Of a stretch of DNA of 38,153 bases, positions 26,182-34,274 are shown in pieces (position 1 is the first letter of the stretch; the number at the start of each line of letters is the position of its first letter). The notes under the pieces are model-generated. The model worked only from the letters and a program-made list of their open reading frames with translations, was not told where the DNA came from and made no database searches. The stretch covers positions 1 to 38,153 of the forward strand of contig RECK01000158.1 of NCBI GenBank assembly GCA_007694055.1, in the 5' to 3' direction. The translations under genes and the position numbers were made by a program. The DNA comes from Wenzhouxiangella sp. Lineage in GTDB: Bacteria; Pseudomonadota; Gammaproteobacteria; Xanthomonadales; Wenzhouxiangellaceae.

Positions 26182-27618
26182 ATGACAATCAACGAATTAC
26201 AACTGGCCCTACCCGAAATCTTCGTGCTCAGCATGGCCTGTGTCGTGCTCCTGGCCGATCTGTTCATCTCGGACGAGCGTCGCGGCCTGACCCATTTGCT
26301 GGCAGTGCTGACCCTGGTTTTTGCCACCATCCTGACCCTGCGCGTCATGCTGCCGCCTGGCGAGGTGTTGTATGCCTTTTCCGGCACGTTCATCCGTGAT
26401 CGCTTTGGCGACGTACTCAAGGTTTTCAGCTACATCATCCTGGCCGGTGTGTTCGTCTATGCCAAGCATTACCTGCGCCAGTTCAACCTGTTCAAGGGCG
26501 AGTTCTACACCTTGAGCCTGTTTGCACTGCTTGGGATCATGGTGATGATCTCGGCCGGCAACATGATCACGATTTACCTGGGCCTGGAACTGCTGGCCCT
26601 GTCTACCTATGCCCTGGTCGCGCTTGATCGCGATTCGCGCTTCGGTTCGGAAGCAGCCATGAAGTATTTCATCCTCGGCTCGCTGGCCTCGGGCCTGTTG
26701 CTTTACGGCATGAGCCTTATTTATGGCGCGACCGGATCACTGGACCTGGCCACGATCAGCGCGGCCCTGGGCGATGGCATGGGTGATTCCATGCTGCTGA
26801 CATTCGGCCTGGTCTTCGTGGTAATCGGTATCGCCTTCAAGCTGGGCGCGGTGCCTTTTCACATGTGGGTGCCGGATGTTTACCACGGCGCGCCCCTTGC
26901 CATTACCCTGTTCATCAGCTCGGTGCCCAAGCTGGCTGGCCTGGCCCTGGCCATCCGCTTGCTCGATAACGGACTGATCGGCCTGCACGGTGACTGGCAG
27001 GGGATGCTGGTTGTGCTGGCCGCACTGTCGCTGGTGCTTGGCAACGTGATCGCCATCGCCCAGACCAATATCAAGCGCATGCTGGCCTACTCGACCATCT
27101 CGCACATGGGCTTCATGCTCATGGGTATCCTGGCCGGGACCCCGGAAGGTTACGCGGCGGCGATGTTCTATGCCATCGCCTACGCCATCACTTCGGCTGG
27201 CGCTTTCGCCGTGGTGATCATGATGTCGATTGACGGACGCGAAGCGGATCAGATCGACGATTACAAGGGTCTGGCCCGTCGCAATCCCTGGCAGGCCTTC
27301 CTGATGCTGATGATGCTTTTCTCCCTGGCCGGCATCCCCGTCTTCATCGGCTTTTTTGCCAAGTGGCAGGTGATTGCTGCGGCCTTGCAGGCCGGCTTCG
27401 TCGGACTTTCGGTGCTGGCCGTGCTTGCCGCCGTTGCAGGAGCGTTCTACTACCTGCGCATAGTCAAGTTGATGTACTTCGACGAGCCCGACCAGGAAGC
27501 GCCGGTTTCGGCGCCGGTCGATTTCCGCGCCGTGCTGACCATCAACGGTGTCGCTGTTCTGGCCCTGGGCGTATTCTCCGGCGGTTTGATCAGCCTTTGC
27601 GTCAGCGCTTTTGTCTGA
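26182..27618 (+). CDS. nuoN: NADH-quinone oxidoreductase subunit N
   Basis: A 478-residue antiporter-like subunit and the last gene of the operon. Family blocks are ITIYLGLELLALSTYALVAL (Glu), GIAFKLGAVPFHMWVPDVYHGAPLAITLFISSVPKLAG (Lys), NIKRMLAYSTISHMGFMLMG, and FSLAGIPVFIGFFAKWQV. The C-terminal VKLMYFDEP is also typical. No clear intrinsic terminator follows it; the next 0.5 kb holds no recognised gene. Confidence 0.96.
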   Translation: MTINELQLALPEIFVLSMACVVLLADLFISDERRGLTHLLAVLTLVFATILTLRVMLPPGEVLYAFSGTFIRDRFGDVLKVFSYIILAGVFVYAKHYLRQFNLFKGEFYTLSLFALLGIMVMISAGNMITIYLGLELLALSTYALVALDRDSRFGSEAAMKYFILGSLASGLLLYGMSLIYGATGSLDLATISAALGDGMGDSMLLTFGLVFVVIGIAFKLGAVPFHMWVPDVYHGAPLAITLFISSVPKLAGLALAIRLLDNGLIGLHGDWQGMLVVLAALSLVLGNVIAIAQTNIKRMLAYSTISHMGFMLMGILAGTPEGYAAAMFYAIAYAITSAGAFAVVIMMSIDGREADQIDDYKGLARRNPWQAFLMLMMLFSLAGIPVFIGFFAKWQVIAAALQAGFVGLSVLAVLAAVAGAFYYLRIVKLMYFDEPDQEAPVSAPVDFRAVLTINGVAVLALGVFSGGLISLCVSAFV

Positions 27619-27778
27619 TTCGTTATTACCTGTTCACGTATATGCACCAGCCTTGACCCGGCTCCAGTCTTTTGTAAGCGCAGATGGGAGCAGATTCAAA
27701 AGCCCGATATCCGAGTCCGGCGAAGACTGCTGACCCGAGAAGTACTGAGAATGCAGATCCGGGCAGGAGGCTTTCCAT

Positions 27779-27898
27779 GTGCAGAAAATCTGGCGGGCGC
27801 TGCGCAAGGTTTTGTGGTTGCTGCAAACTGCTGAAAAAGAGATTGGAAGGGTGGAGGAGGCAGCGGCCGGATACCACCCGTTGCGAAAGGGGGGATGA
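27779..27898 (+). CDS. Candidate small protein of 39 residues
   Basis: A perfect AGGAGG at 27765-27770 stands 8 bases before GTG 27779 and 6 bases before an overlapping ATG at 27777. The GTG frame gives an amphipathic, Trp-containing helix (starting QKIWRALRKVLWLLQTAEKE) ending in GYHPLRKGG. The ATG frame gives a Cys-rich basic peptide (MCRKSGGRCARFCGCCK) of 59 residues ending at 27956. The GTG product looks more protein-like. I recognise neither; the consensus ribosome binding site in an otherwise empty region is the main support. Confidence 0.25.
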   Translation: MQKIWRALRKVLWLLQTAEKEIGRVEEAAAGYHPLRKGG

Positions 27899-27965
27899 GG
27901 CTGAAAGGCGGGGCCTTGCGATTGTTTTCCTTATCTTCCAACTTCCTCCAACCTGACCAGCGTAG

Positions 27966-27985
27966 GCCGGGGCCACGTCCCCGGC
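27966..27985. repeat. Short perfect inverted repeat, REP-like
   Basis: GCCGGGG (27966-27972) and CCCCGGC (27979-27985) form a seven-base stem with the six-base loop CCACGT. The surrounding CGTAGGCCGGGGCCACGTC resembles the extragenic palindromes scattered through many gammaproteobacterial genomes. No U-run follows on either strand. With one copy in the window, membership of a repeat family is inference. Confidence 0.45.
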
Positions 27986-28041
27986 GGCCATGTCCGGACT
28001 GTCTCCAAACCTATGGGAATAAATCCAAACCTGCTCGCGAC

Positions 28042-28060
28042 TTCCCTTGGGTAAAGGGAA
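28042..28060. repeat. Short perfect inverted repeat
   Basis: TTCCCTT (28042-28048) and AAGGGAA (28054-28060) form a seven-base stem with a five-base loop GGGTA. It lies 75 bases downstream of the diguanylate cyclase stop on the minus strand and could protect or end that transcript, but neither strand shows a following U-run. Confidence 0.4.
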
Positions 28061-28134
28061 CATGACGTACGAGGAGTGGATTCAACCTTTGCTCCCGACG
28101 GGCCCACTGTAGGTTGCGAGATTCGGATGGACCC

Positions 28135-30051
28135 TTAATGGGGGGGCTCGCCCAAGTTTAGTTCAACCAGCTTGAAGTCCCCTTTCGCGAGCTGCTGTTC
28201 CATGGCGTTGGGATCCAGGCTCGATTGATTGGCATCTGGCCACAGGCCAAGAGCGCGCTGGCGTCCCTGCCGCTTGGCCTTGTACAGCAGCTGATCGGCG
28301 ACGATGAATGCCGGCTCCCAGTCTTCCTGGCCGGAATGAGCCTGGCTCTTCTCCAAGGGTGCAAAGCCCACGCTGGCGCTGATCGGCACACTGGCGCCGC
28401 GGTTGTCCACGATCTCGACCGCAGCGATTCCCTTGATCAGTTCGTCGGCCCGTTGTTCAACCTCGCTTCGGTTCAGGCGCGGCAGCAACAGACAGAATTC
28501 TTCGCCGCCCCAGCGGCCCACCTCCCCCCTGTGGTTCTTGGCGAATGCCGCCAGGAAGTGGCTGACGGCGAGCAGGGCACGGTCGCCCACGTCGTGTCCG
28601 AAAGAGTCATTGATGCGCTTGAAGTGGTCGAGATCGACCAGGAACAGGACTGAGTACCGATCTGCCGGTCGCGCGTTGTCGAAGCGCAGCAGTGCGGTCA
28701 TGTAGCGCCGGTTGGGCAGGCCGGTCAGTGAGTCGGTACGGCTGATCATGGCCAGCTTTCGATTGTTGGCTCGCTGCCACAAAAAGATTCCCAATGCAGC
28801 CAGGGCGAGCACCAGCAGCGCGGCGGTTGTCAGTCGCTGCAGTAGTCGTTGCTGGTCCATGGTCATGGCCTGAACCTCGCGTTCGCGCCTGAGCTGCTCC
28901 AGTTCGACTGCCTGGCGCTGCAGACCGAGCTCGGCTTCCAGCTCCGTCAGGCGCTGGTCCTGCTGTTCTCTGATGTTTTGAGTCTGCCGCGCCAACAGCG
29001 TCTGGTGCAAGTCCAGTGCCCGTTCCAGATCGCCGATCGCGGCCAGCACATCGACCATCGTCTTTAGCGAGGCGGACACAGAAAGATATGCCTGGGAGCG
29101 TTCGGCCAGAGCCAGAGCGGTTTCTGCCAGTTCAAGGGCCTCGTCCAGAGAGCCTCGGGCCATTTGCAGGCGGGCCATGTCTCGTAACAGAGCGGCTCGC
29201 TCGGCCGGGTTGTCGAATTCCTGGTGCAGGGCGCTGGAGCGTTCAAACAGTTCAAGCGCCTTGTCGTCTTCTCCAACAAGGTGCTTGAGACCGCCAATCA
29301 CGGCCAGCAGGCTGGCCAGGCGGACTTCCATACCCGGGGCTTCCAGTTGTGACACCAGCGGCTGGAGCACTTCCAGCGCTTCCTGGTGCTGTCCCTGGTA
29401 GCGCAGGGTCAGTCCCAGGTTGTAGTGCAGCGGCAGCATTTGACGCAGGTCGCCATCAGCGCCGGGGAGGGCGATGGAGCGCTGATGATTGGCAAGCGCG
29501 CGCTCGTGCATGCCGGCATCGGCCTGATACATCGCCAGGCTCCCCAGGATAAAGGGGATCAGCTCACTCAGCTGTTCGCGCTCGGCCAGGGCCATCGCTT
29601 CTTCGACGACGGCCATGGCTGCCGTGTTGTCGCTGGCACGGTGGAATACGCCGCTGCCCCGGATCAACAGCCGGGCCCGTATTCCAGGGTCTCCGACGCG
29701 CAGTACTTCGGCCCGGTGCTGGTTTTCCATCAGGGCAATGGCATCCTGCAAGCGGCCGATGACGGCCAGGCTGTGGCCCTTGCAGTTGAGCGCACGAGCC
29801 CGCGAAACGGGGTTGGTCACGGTCGAGTCGCCGAGCACGCGTTCGGCAACCGCGATGGCTGCGTTCGGGTCGTTGTGCTCCAGCATTTCGCACTGGCCAA
29901 GTAACGCCTCCACTGACTCGGCCCAGGCCGGTCCGTTGCCGGCCATGAGCATCAGAACCAGCACGCCGATTGAGGTCGCCGAGCTGAAACGTTTGATGAG
30001 TTCAGTGAGTGCGCCCGTCCGCTGTTGGTTGGCTCGAAGGCGTGCGCGCAT
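28135..30051 (-). CDS. TPR-sensor diguanylate cyclase (GGDEF) with periplasmic tetratricopeptide domain
   Basis: A 638-residue protein from the ATG at 30051. It has a signal-like N terminus cut after PAWA (residue 44), then a long run of tetratricopeptide-like helical repeats (about 50-370). Next come a Gln/Glu/Arg-rich coiled coil, one membrane helix (LTTAALLVLALAALGIFLW), and a cytoplasmic GGDEF domain from about 432 to 600. The active-site motif is GGEEF at 515-519 in RWGGEEF, an accepted active variant, and LVDLDHFKRINDSFGHDVGD supplies metal and substrate contacts. The RxxD inhibitory site five residues upstream is missing (HRGEV instead). It probably makes cyclic di-GMP in response to a periplasmic cue. 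The frame is open to 30156, but the start at 30051 gives the cleaner signal sequence. Confidence 0.88.
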   Translation of the reverse strand: MRARLRANQQRTGALTELIKRFSSATSIGVLVLMLMAGNGPAWAESVEALLGQCEMLEHNDPNAAIAVAERVLGDSTVTNPVSRARALNCKGHSLAVIGRLQDAIALMENQHRAEVLRVGDPGIRARLLIRGSGVFHRASDNTAAMAVVEEAMALAEREQLSELIPFILGSLAMYQADAGMHERALANHQRSIALPGADGDLRQMLPLHYNLGLTLRYQGQHQEALEVLQPLVSQLEAPGMEVRLASLLAVIGGLKHLVGEDDKALELFERSSALHQEFDNPAERAALLRDMARLQMARGSLDEALELAETALALAERSQAYLSVSASLKTMVDVLAAIGDLERALDLHQTLLARQTQNIREQQDQRLTELEAELGLQRQAVELEQLRREREVQAMTMDQQRLLQRLTTAALLVLALAALGIFLWQRANNRKLAMISRTDSLTGLPNRRYMTALLRFDNARPADRYSVLFLVDLDHFKRINDSFGHDVGDRALLAVSHFLAAFAKNHRGEVGRWGGEEFCLLLPRLNRSEVEQRADELIKGIAAVEIVDNRGASVPISASVGFAPLEKSQAHSGQEDWEPAFIVADQLLYKAKRQGRQRALGLWPDANQSSLDPNAMEQQLAKGDFKLVELNLGEPPH

Positions 30052-30165
30052 GAGTGGGGGTTCAGTGATCAATCCACGAGTGTATATTTTTTTGCTGAGA
30101 TCCGCTGCGCCGGGTCGTCTGACTTGCCCGGCCATGTAGAATGCGCAACGGATCATCCGCCGTTA
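30052..30165. promoter_or_regulatory. Divergent upstream region of the diguanylate cyclase gene and truB
   Basis: The 114 bases contain an AT-rich patch TGTATATTTTTTT (30081-30093) and, reading towards truB, TGTAGAAT, whose TAGAAT (30137-30142) resembles an extended -10 element. Reading towards the cyclase gene, TATACA (30086-30081) is a possible -10. Neither has a convincing -35 at 16-18 bases, so the exact promoters are uncertain. Confidence 0.25.
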
Positions 30166-31077
30166 ATGCGCTCAGACATGAATCCTGCTGCTCCCCCCCC
30201 AATAGTCTCGGGCATTCTGCTGCTCGACAAACCATCCGGCCTGACTTCCAACGCAGTATTGGGCAGGGCGAAACGCATACTGGCGACCAAAAAGGCCGGG
30301 CATACCGGCACGCTGGACCCCATGGCATCGGGTTTGCTGGTGCTTTGTTTCGGCGAGGCAACAAAAGTATCGGGTTTTTTGCTCGATGCCGACAAGGCCT
30401 ACGAAGCCGAGGCCACGCTGGGTGTGACGACCGATAGCGAGGACGCCGAGGGCGAGGTGATCGAGCGCCGGGAGGTGCCGCCCTTGACCAGAGACGATGT
30501 CGAGTCGGTACTGGGGAGTTTCCGCGGACCCATCATGCAAGTGCCGCCCATGCATTCGGCGCTGAAATACAAGGGCCAGCGTCTGTACGAACTGGCACGG
30601 CGCGGCGAGGAGGTGGAGCGTCCCGCCCGAGCCATTACCATCCACGAGCTGAGCCTGACCGGGTTCGAGTCGCCTCGCTTGCAACTGACCGTTACCTGCA
30701 CCAAGGGCACCTACATTCGATCGCTGGTGCGTGATATAGGTGAAGCACTGGGCTGCGGGGCCCACCTGAGCGCGCTGCGCCGGACCCTGAGCGCGCCATT
30801 TGCCCTGGCCAATGCGCATACCCTGGATGAGTTGGACGGACTTGATGTGGAGGCTGCCAGGGCCCTGCTGCTGCCGGCCGATGTCGCGCTGGCCCATTTG
30901 CCTGGGCTGGATCTTGATCCAGAACAGGCCACCCGGCTGTGCCAGGGTCAGAAGCTGTCCGGCCTGGCTGCGATTGCGCCCGGACTGGTCCGGGTCTACG
31001 GCGACGGTGCGTTTCTGGGTATCGGTGAAACGGATGGTTGCGGGCGGCTGAAGGCGAAGCGCTTGCTTGCGACCTGA
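30166..31077 (+). CDS. truB: tRNA pseudouridine-55 synthase TruB
   Basis: A 303-residue enzyme that makes the universal pseudouridine 55 in the T loop of tRNAs. The N-terminal GILLLDKPSGLTSN, the catalytic Asp51 in AGHTGTLDPMASG, MQVPPMHSALKYKGQRLYELARRGEEVERPAR, CTKGTYIRSLVRDIGEALG and a C-terminal PUA-like region (LVRVYGDGAFLGIGETDG) are all in place. ATG at 30166 or 30178 are both plausible starts; the family has 12-20 residues before GxLLLDKP. In most relatives truB lies between rbfA and rpsO; neither is beside it here. It converges on tsaB with 30 bases between stops. Confidence 0.95.
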   Translation: MRSDMNPAAPPPIVSGILLLDKPSGLTSNAVLGRAKRILATKKAGHTGTLDPMASGLLVLCFGEATKVSGFLLDADKAYEAEATLGVTTDSEDAEGEVIERREVPPLTRDDVESVLGSFRGPIMQVPPMHSALKYKGQRLYELARRGEEVERPARAITIHELSLTGFESPRLQLTVTCTKGTYIRSLVRDIGEALGCGAHLSALRRTLSAPFALANAHTLDELDGLDVEAARALLLPADVALAHLPGLDLDPEQATRLCQGQKLSGLAAIAPGLVRVYGDGAFLGIGETDGCGRLKAKRLLAT

Positions 31078-31107
31078 GGCAATACTTGTGCCGGCACCAG
31101 TGATTCG

Positions 31108-31764
31108 TCAGCCGGTGACCTGGTTGCGCAGATAGACCGGTTCGAGCCGGTGGCCCGGAACCGCTTCGACATCATCGGCCAGAAGCAGCAAGGCCTCGGC
31201 ATCGGGCCAGGCTTCAATCGCAGTACCCTGGTTTTCCAGCCCGGTGATGTCCTTGAGCTGTTCCCGGTAGCGAACGGCGCCGGGACCGGCCGCAGTCCAG
31301 GGGCCCGGAGCGGGGAGCTTCAGCTGTTCCGGGCTGGCCAGGAACTCCGGCCCCAGGCGTTGGCAGTGTTTGCCTGTGCATTGAAACCAGGCGCCGTATA
31401 CCTCGTTCATGCGCGCATCCAGCAACGCCAGCAGCTGCGGGGCAGGGCTGTGTTGCCGAATGCGCGCGGCCAGCGCGTCCAGGGAGGAAACCGGCCGCAC
31501 CGGCAGATCGTGGGCCAGGGCGATGCCCTGCACCACACTCAAGCCGATACGCAGGCTGGTGAATCCCCCGGGGCCGCGACTGACCACGAGTTCGTCCAGG
31601 TATTCGAAACCTGTCCCGGCCTCGGCCAGCAGTTCATCGACCCAGGGCAGGATCAGGCGGGCGTGCGCGCGGGCCTCAACGATGCGGCGGCTCAGCACTG
31701 TCGCGTCGAATTGCAGCGCAACCGAACAGGCTTCGGTCGAAGTTTCTATGGCCAGACGGATCAT
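31108..31764 (-). CDS. tsaB: tRNA threonylcarbamoyladenosine biosynthesis protein TsaB
   Basis: A 218-residue ASKHA-fold protein that pairs with TsaD to place threonylcarbamoyl on A37 of ANN-decoding tRNAs. The N terminus LAIETSTEACSVAL, HARLILPWVDELL and SRGPGGFTSLRIGLSVVQGIAL are diagnostic; the length is slightly under the E. coli protein. It is the last gene of the minus-strand group mrcB-lipoprotein-yoaA-tsaB. The yoaA-tsaB neighbourhood is shared with E. coli. The gap to yoaA is 37 bases. Confidence 0.94.
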   Translation of the reverse strand: MIRLAIETSTEACSVALQFDATVLSRRIVEARAHARLILPWVDELLAEAGTGFEYLDELVVSRGPGGFTSLRIGLSVVQGIALAHDLPVRPVSSLDALAARIRQHSPAPQLLALLDARMNEVYGAWFQCTGKHCQRLGPEFLASPEQLKLPAPGPWTAAGPGAVRYREQLKDITGLENQGTAIEAWPDAEALLLLADDVEAVPGHRLEPVYLRNQVTG

Positions 31765-31801
31765 GGGGGGAGTTTACGGGAAGCGGGCAGGGAGAGCGGC
31801 G

Positions 31802-33721
31802 CTATTGGAGTTCGTGGCGTTGGCGCAGGAAAGCCGCGGCTTCGGAGCCATCGTTCACCCGGGTCATGGGGGGCAGGCTCTTGATGAACAGGCCACCGTA
31901 GGCCTTGGTCGTGAGCCGGGGGTCGCCCAGGACCAGCACGCCGAAGTCACGGTCCTGGCGGATCAGGCGGCCGGCGCCCTGCTTCAGGGCCAGCACGGCC
32001 TGGGGCAGCTGGACCGTGGCAAACGGATTCTCCCCGGCTTCGCGCACGGCCTTGAGCGTGGCCTCCAGCACCGGGTCGTCGGGCGCGGCAAAGGGCAGCT
32101 TGTCGATGATTACCAGGCTCAGGTCGCGACCGGGCACATCGACGCCTTCCCAGAAACTGGCCGCACCCAGCAACAGGCTGCGCGGTGTCTCGCGAAAGCG
32201 CTGGAGCAGGATCTGGCGGGGCGCTTCCTCCTGAACCAGCAGGTTGAAGTCGGTGTGCCCGCGCAACCATTCGGCGGCCCGGGACAGCGCACGGTGGGCG
32301 GTGAACAGCAGGAAGGCGCGTCCGGCATTGGCCCGAAGCAGGGGCAGGACTTGGGTCAGCAAGGCCTCCGTATGGGCCGGGTCGCGGGGCTCAGGCAGCC
32401 GGTCGGGTATCCACAGTCGGGTCTGGTTCGGGTAGTCGAAGGGGCTGTCGACCACCAGTTGGGCCGCTTCCTCCAGGCCGAGACGGCGGGTAAAGTGATC
32501 GAAGCGCCGACCCACGGCCAGGGTCGCCGAAGTCATGATCCAGGGTGCCGGGTTGTTGGCGCGCAGTTCCTTCAGCGGGGTGGCAACATCCAGCGGGGTC
32601 AGATTCAGGCTGAAGCGCCCGCGTCGATGACTGAACCAGCGAACATAGCCATCCTGTCCGGCCAGAAAGGCGGTCAGACCATCCAGCATCATTACCGCCC
32701 GGTCGGCACAGTTCGACAATTCCCGGGTCTGCTCGGCCAGGGGAGCCAGCGCCGAATTCAGTGCCTGGAGCGCCCGGCCCAGGGTGGCGAACGTTTCCCG
32801 ACGATTGGCAATCCGGCCAAAGTCGCCCCTGGGCGGCAGGTCGACACAGGCCGAAACGGCCTGGTCCAGGGCCGACTTGAGTTGTTCGATGGGTTCGCGC
32901 AGCAGGGCCAGCGCCCCGCTGGCCTCGGCGCAGGCGGCGAGGCTGTCTCGACCCAGTTCCTTGAGCTGCCAGGCGCTGACCCCGCGTGAAAAAAAGCGCA
33001 TGGCCGTGTCCGGCACCTGGTGGGCCTCGTCGATGATGACGGCCTCGGCGCCGGGCAGGACCTCGCCGAAACCGGTGTGTTTGAGCGCCATGTCGGCGAA
33101 CAGCAGGTGATGGTTGACCACCACCAGGTCAGCGTCCTGGGCGCGCCGACGGGCCTGGGCCAGCGGACAGTCCTTCAGTTTGGGACAGTCGCTGCCCAGG
33201 CAGTTGTCCTGGGTAGAGGTGACCAGCGGCCAGACCGGAGAGCGCTCGCTGATGGTTTCGAGTTCGGAAATCTCGCCACTGCCGGTATGCCGGGCCCAGC
33301 GCTGGACCAGGCGCAGCTCCTCGCCCAGTTCGCCAGCGCTGAGGCGGTCGTCACCCAGGTGGACTTCGAGGCGCTGCGGACAAAGGTAATTGCTGCGACC
33401 CTTGAGCAGGGCAACCTTGCATTCGACCCCGGTGGCCTTCAGCGCCAGGGGCAGGTCGCGCTTGAACAGCTGGTCTTGCAGGTTGAGCGTGCCGGTCGAC
33501 AGGATGCTGCGACGGCCCCTGAGCAGGGCGGGTACCAGGTAGGCCAGGGTCTTGCCGGTGCCGGTCGCTGCCTCGGCGACCAGGTCGGTACCCGTTTCCA
33601 GGCAGGAGTCAATGGCCCGGGCCAGGCTGACCTGGCCGGGGCGGGGTCGGTAGCCGTCGAGCAGGGTCGAAAGCGGACCGTCGGCGGCAAAGCAGGCGGT
33701 CAATTCCGCGGAGTCAGTCAC
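31802..33721 (-). CDS. yoaA: DinG/YoaA-family ATP-dependent DNA helicase
   Basis: A 639-residue superfamily 2, XPD-like iron-sulfur helicase. Motif I is EAATGTGKT at residues 50-58, and the four-iron cluster is framed by Cys114 (NYLCPQRLE), Cys174, Cys179 and Cys185 (DNCLGSDCPKLKDCP). The Walker B box is DEAH at 231-234. The C-terminal helicase motifs appear in FLLFTAHRAL, GAASFWEGVDVPGRDLSLVIIDKLPF and GAGRLIRQDRDFGVL. E. coli YoaA unwinds DNA and works with the polymerase subunit HolC (chi) in repair of blocked forks. tsaB next door supports YoaA rather than DinG. Confidence 0.92.
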   Translation of the reverse strand: MTDSAELTACFAADGPLSTLLDGYRPRPGQVSLARAIDSCLETGTDLVAEAATGTGKTLAYLVPALLRGRRSILSTGTLNLQDQLFKRDLPLALKATGVECKVALLKGRSNYLCPQRLEVHLGDDRLSAGELGEELRLVQRWARHTGSGEISELETISERSPVWPLVTSTQDNCLGSDCPKLKDCPLAQARRRAQDADLVVVNHHLLFADMALKHTGFGEVLPGAEAVIIDEAHQVPDTAMRFFSRGVSAWQLKELGRDSLAACAEASGALALLREPIEQLKSALDQAVSACVDLPPRGDFGRIANRRETFATLGRALQALNSALAPLAEQTRELSNCADRAVMMLDGLTAFLAGQDGYVRWFSHRRGRFSLNLTPLDVATPLKELRANNPAPWIMTSATLAVGRRFDHFTRRLGLEEAAQLVVDSPFDYPNQTRLWIPDRLPEPRDPAHTEALLTQVLPLLRANAGRAFLLFTAHRALSRAAEWLRGHTDFNLLVQEEAPRQILLQRFRETPRSLLLGAASFWEGVDVPGRDLSLVIIDKLPFAAPDDPVLEATLKAVREAGENPFATVQLPQAVLALKQGAGRLIRQDRDFGVLVLGDPRLTTKAYGGLFIKSLPPMTRVNDGSEAAAFLRQRHELQ

Positions 33722-33739
33722 GTCACTGGTGATCCTTCC

Positions 33740-34246
33740 CTAAAAACGGGGCGGCGGTTCAACCCGGCAGTCCTGCATGCGTTCCCGGGCGCGATGGGCC
33801 TCTTCGTGCCGACCGGTGCGCTCGCGCGCCAGTGCCATGGTGCGCCAGTTGCGCTGGCACAGCTCGCCTACCCTGGGTCCGACGTCGAATGAACGACTGG
33901 CATTCGCTTCGGCCTGCTCCCAATCGCCCTGGGCCAGACGAACCTCGGCCATGTTCTGCAAAAGCTCCGGATCCCGCGGTTCAATGCGGATGGCTCTTTC
34001 CAGCAGCATGGCTGCACGGTCGAGATCGCCATCACGTTCGGCTTGCTCGGCTGCCGTGATCAGCTCATCGACAGCCGGGTTGCGCAGCGGGAATACCTGC
34101 AGTCCGCGGGCTGCTTCGGGTTCGGGTTCGCTGGCCCGTGCCTGTTCAACGGGACTGCGGTCCTCCACCGGCGCGGGTGGCTGGGTCGCGCATGCGACCA
34201 GCAGCAGCGAGCAGATCGGAACAAGAGAAAGGTGGATCCTGGCCAT
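33740..34246 (-). CDS. TPR lipoprotein, LpoP-like candidate activator of PBP1b
   Basis: A 168-residue lipoprotein. The signal peptide ends in the lipobox LVAC (Cys19), followed by a Pro/Glu-rich linker (about 20-50). The mature domain has two tetratricopeptide repeats (about 57-90 and 91-124) and a third helical pair containing Cys130 and Cys160, which could form a disulfide. It starts 28 bases after the mrcB stop and lies in the same direction. In Pseudomonas aeruginosa the PBP1b activator LpoP is a TPR-containing outer-membrane lipoprotein encoded next to PBP1b, so the same role is a good inference here. Similar small TPR lipoproteins of unknown role also exist. Confidence 0.75.
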   Translation of the reverse strand: MARIHLSLVPICSLLLVACATQPPAPVEDRSPVEQARASEPEPEAARGLQVFPLRNPAVDELITAAEQAERDGDLDRAAMLLERAIRIEPRDPELLQNMAEVRLAQGDWEQAEANASRSFDVGPRVGELCQRNWRTMALARERTGRHEEAHRARERMQDCRVEPPPRF

Positions 34247-34274
34247 GCTATCGGTTTCTCGGCTGGTTCAAGAG

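Larger units (their letters stand above)
27619..28134. other. Intergenic region of 516 bases without a recognised gene
   Basis: This stretch separates nuoN from the end of the diguanylate cyclase gene. It holds two perfect short hairpins (27966-27985 and 28042-28060) and a small ORF with a consensus ribosome binding site (27779-27898). An antisense frame spans nearly the whole length but has no recognisable domain. Around 27835-27960 it contains GGAAGGGTGGAGGAGG-like and TTCCAACTTCCTCCAACC-like complementary low-complexity patches. I see no tRNA and no clear terminator. It looks like an intergenic repeat or degraded sequence. Confidence 0.5.

Noticed and set aside
27626-28063. Minus-strand 145-residue frame across the region after nuoN.
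   Set aside because: The translation reads through hairpins and low-complexity sequence, has no domain and no ribosome binding site that I can support.
31088-31097. Perfect palindrome GTGCCGGCAC between the convergent truB and tsaB genes as a bidirectional terminator.
   Set aside because: The stem has no loop and no U-run on either strand, so it is weak evidence for termination.
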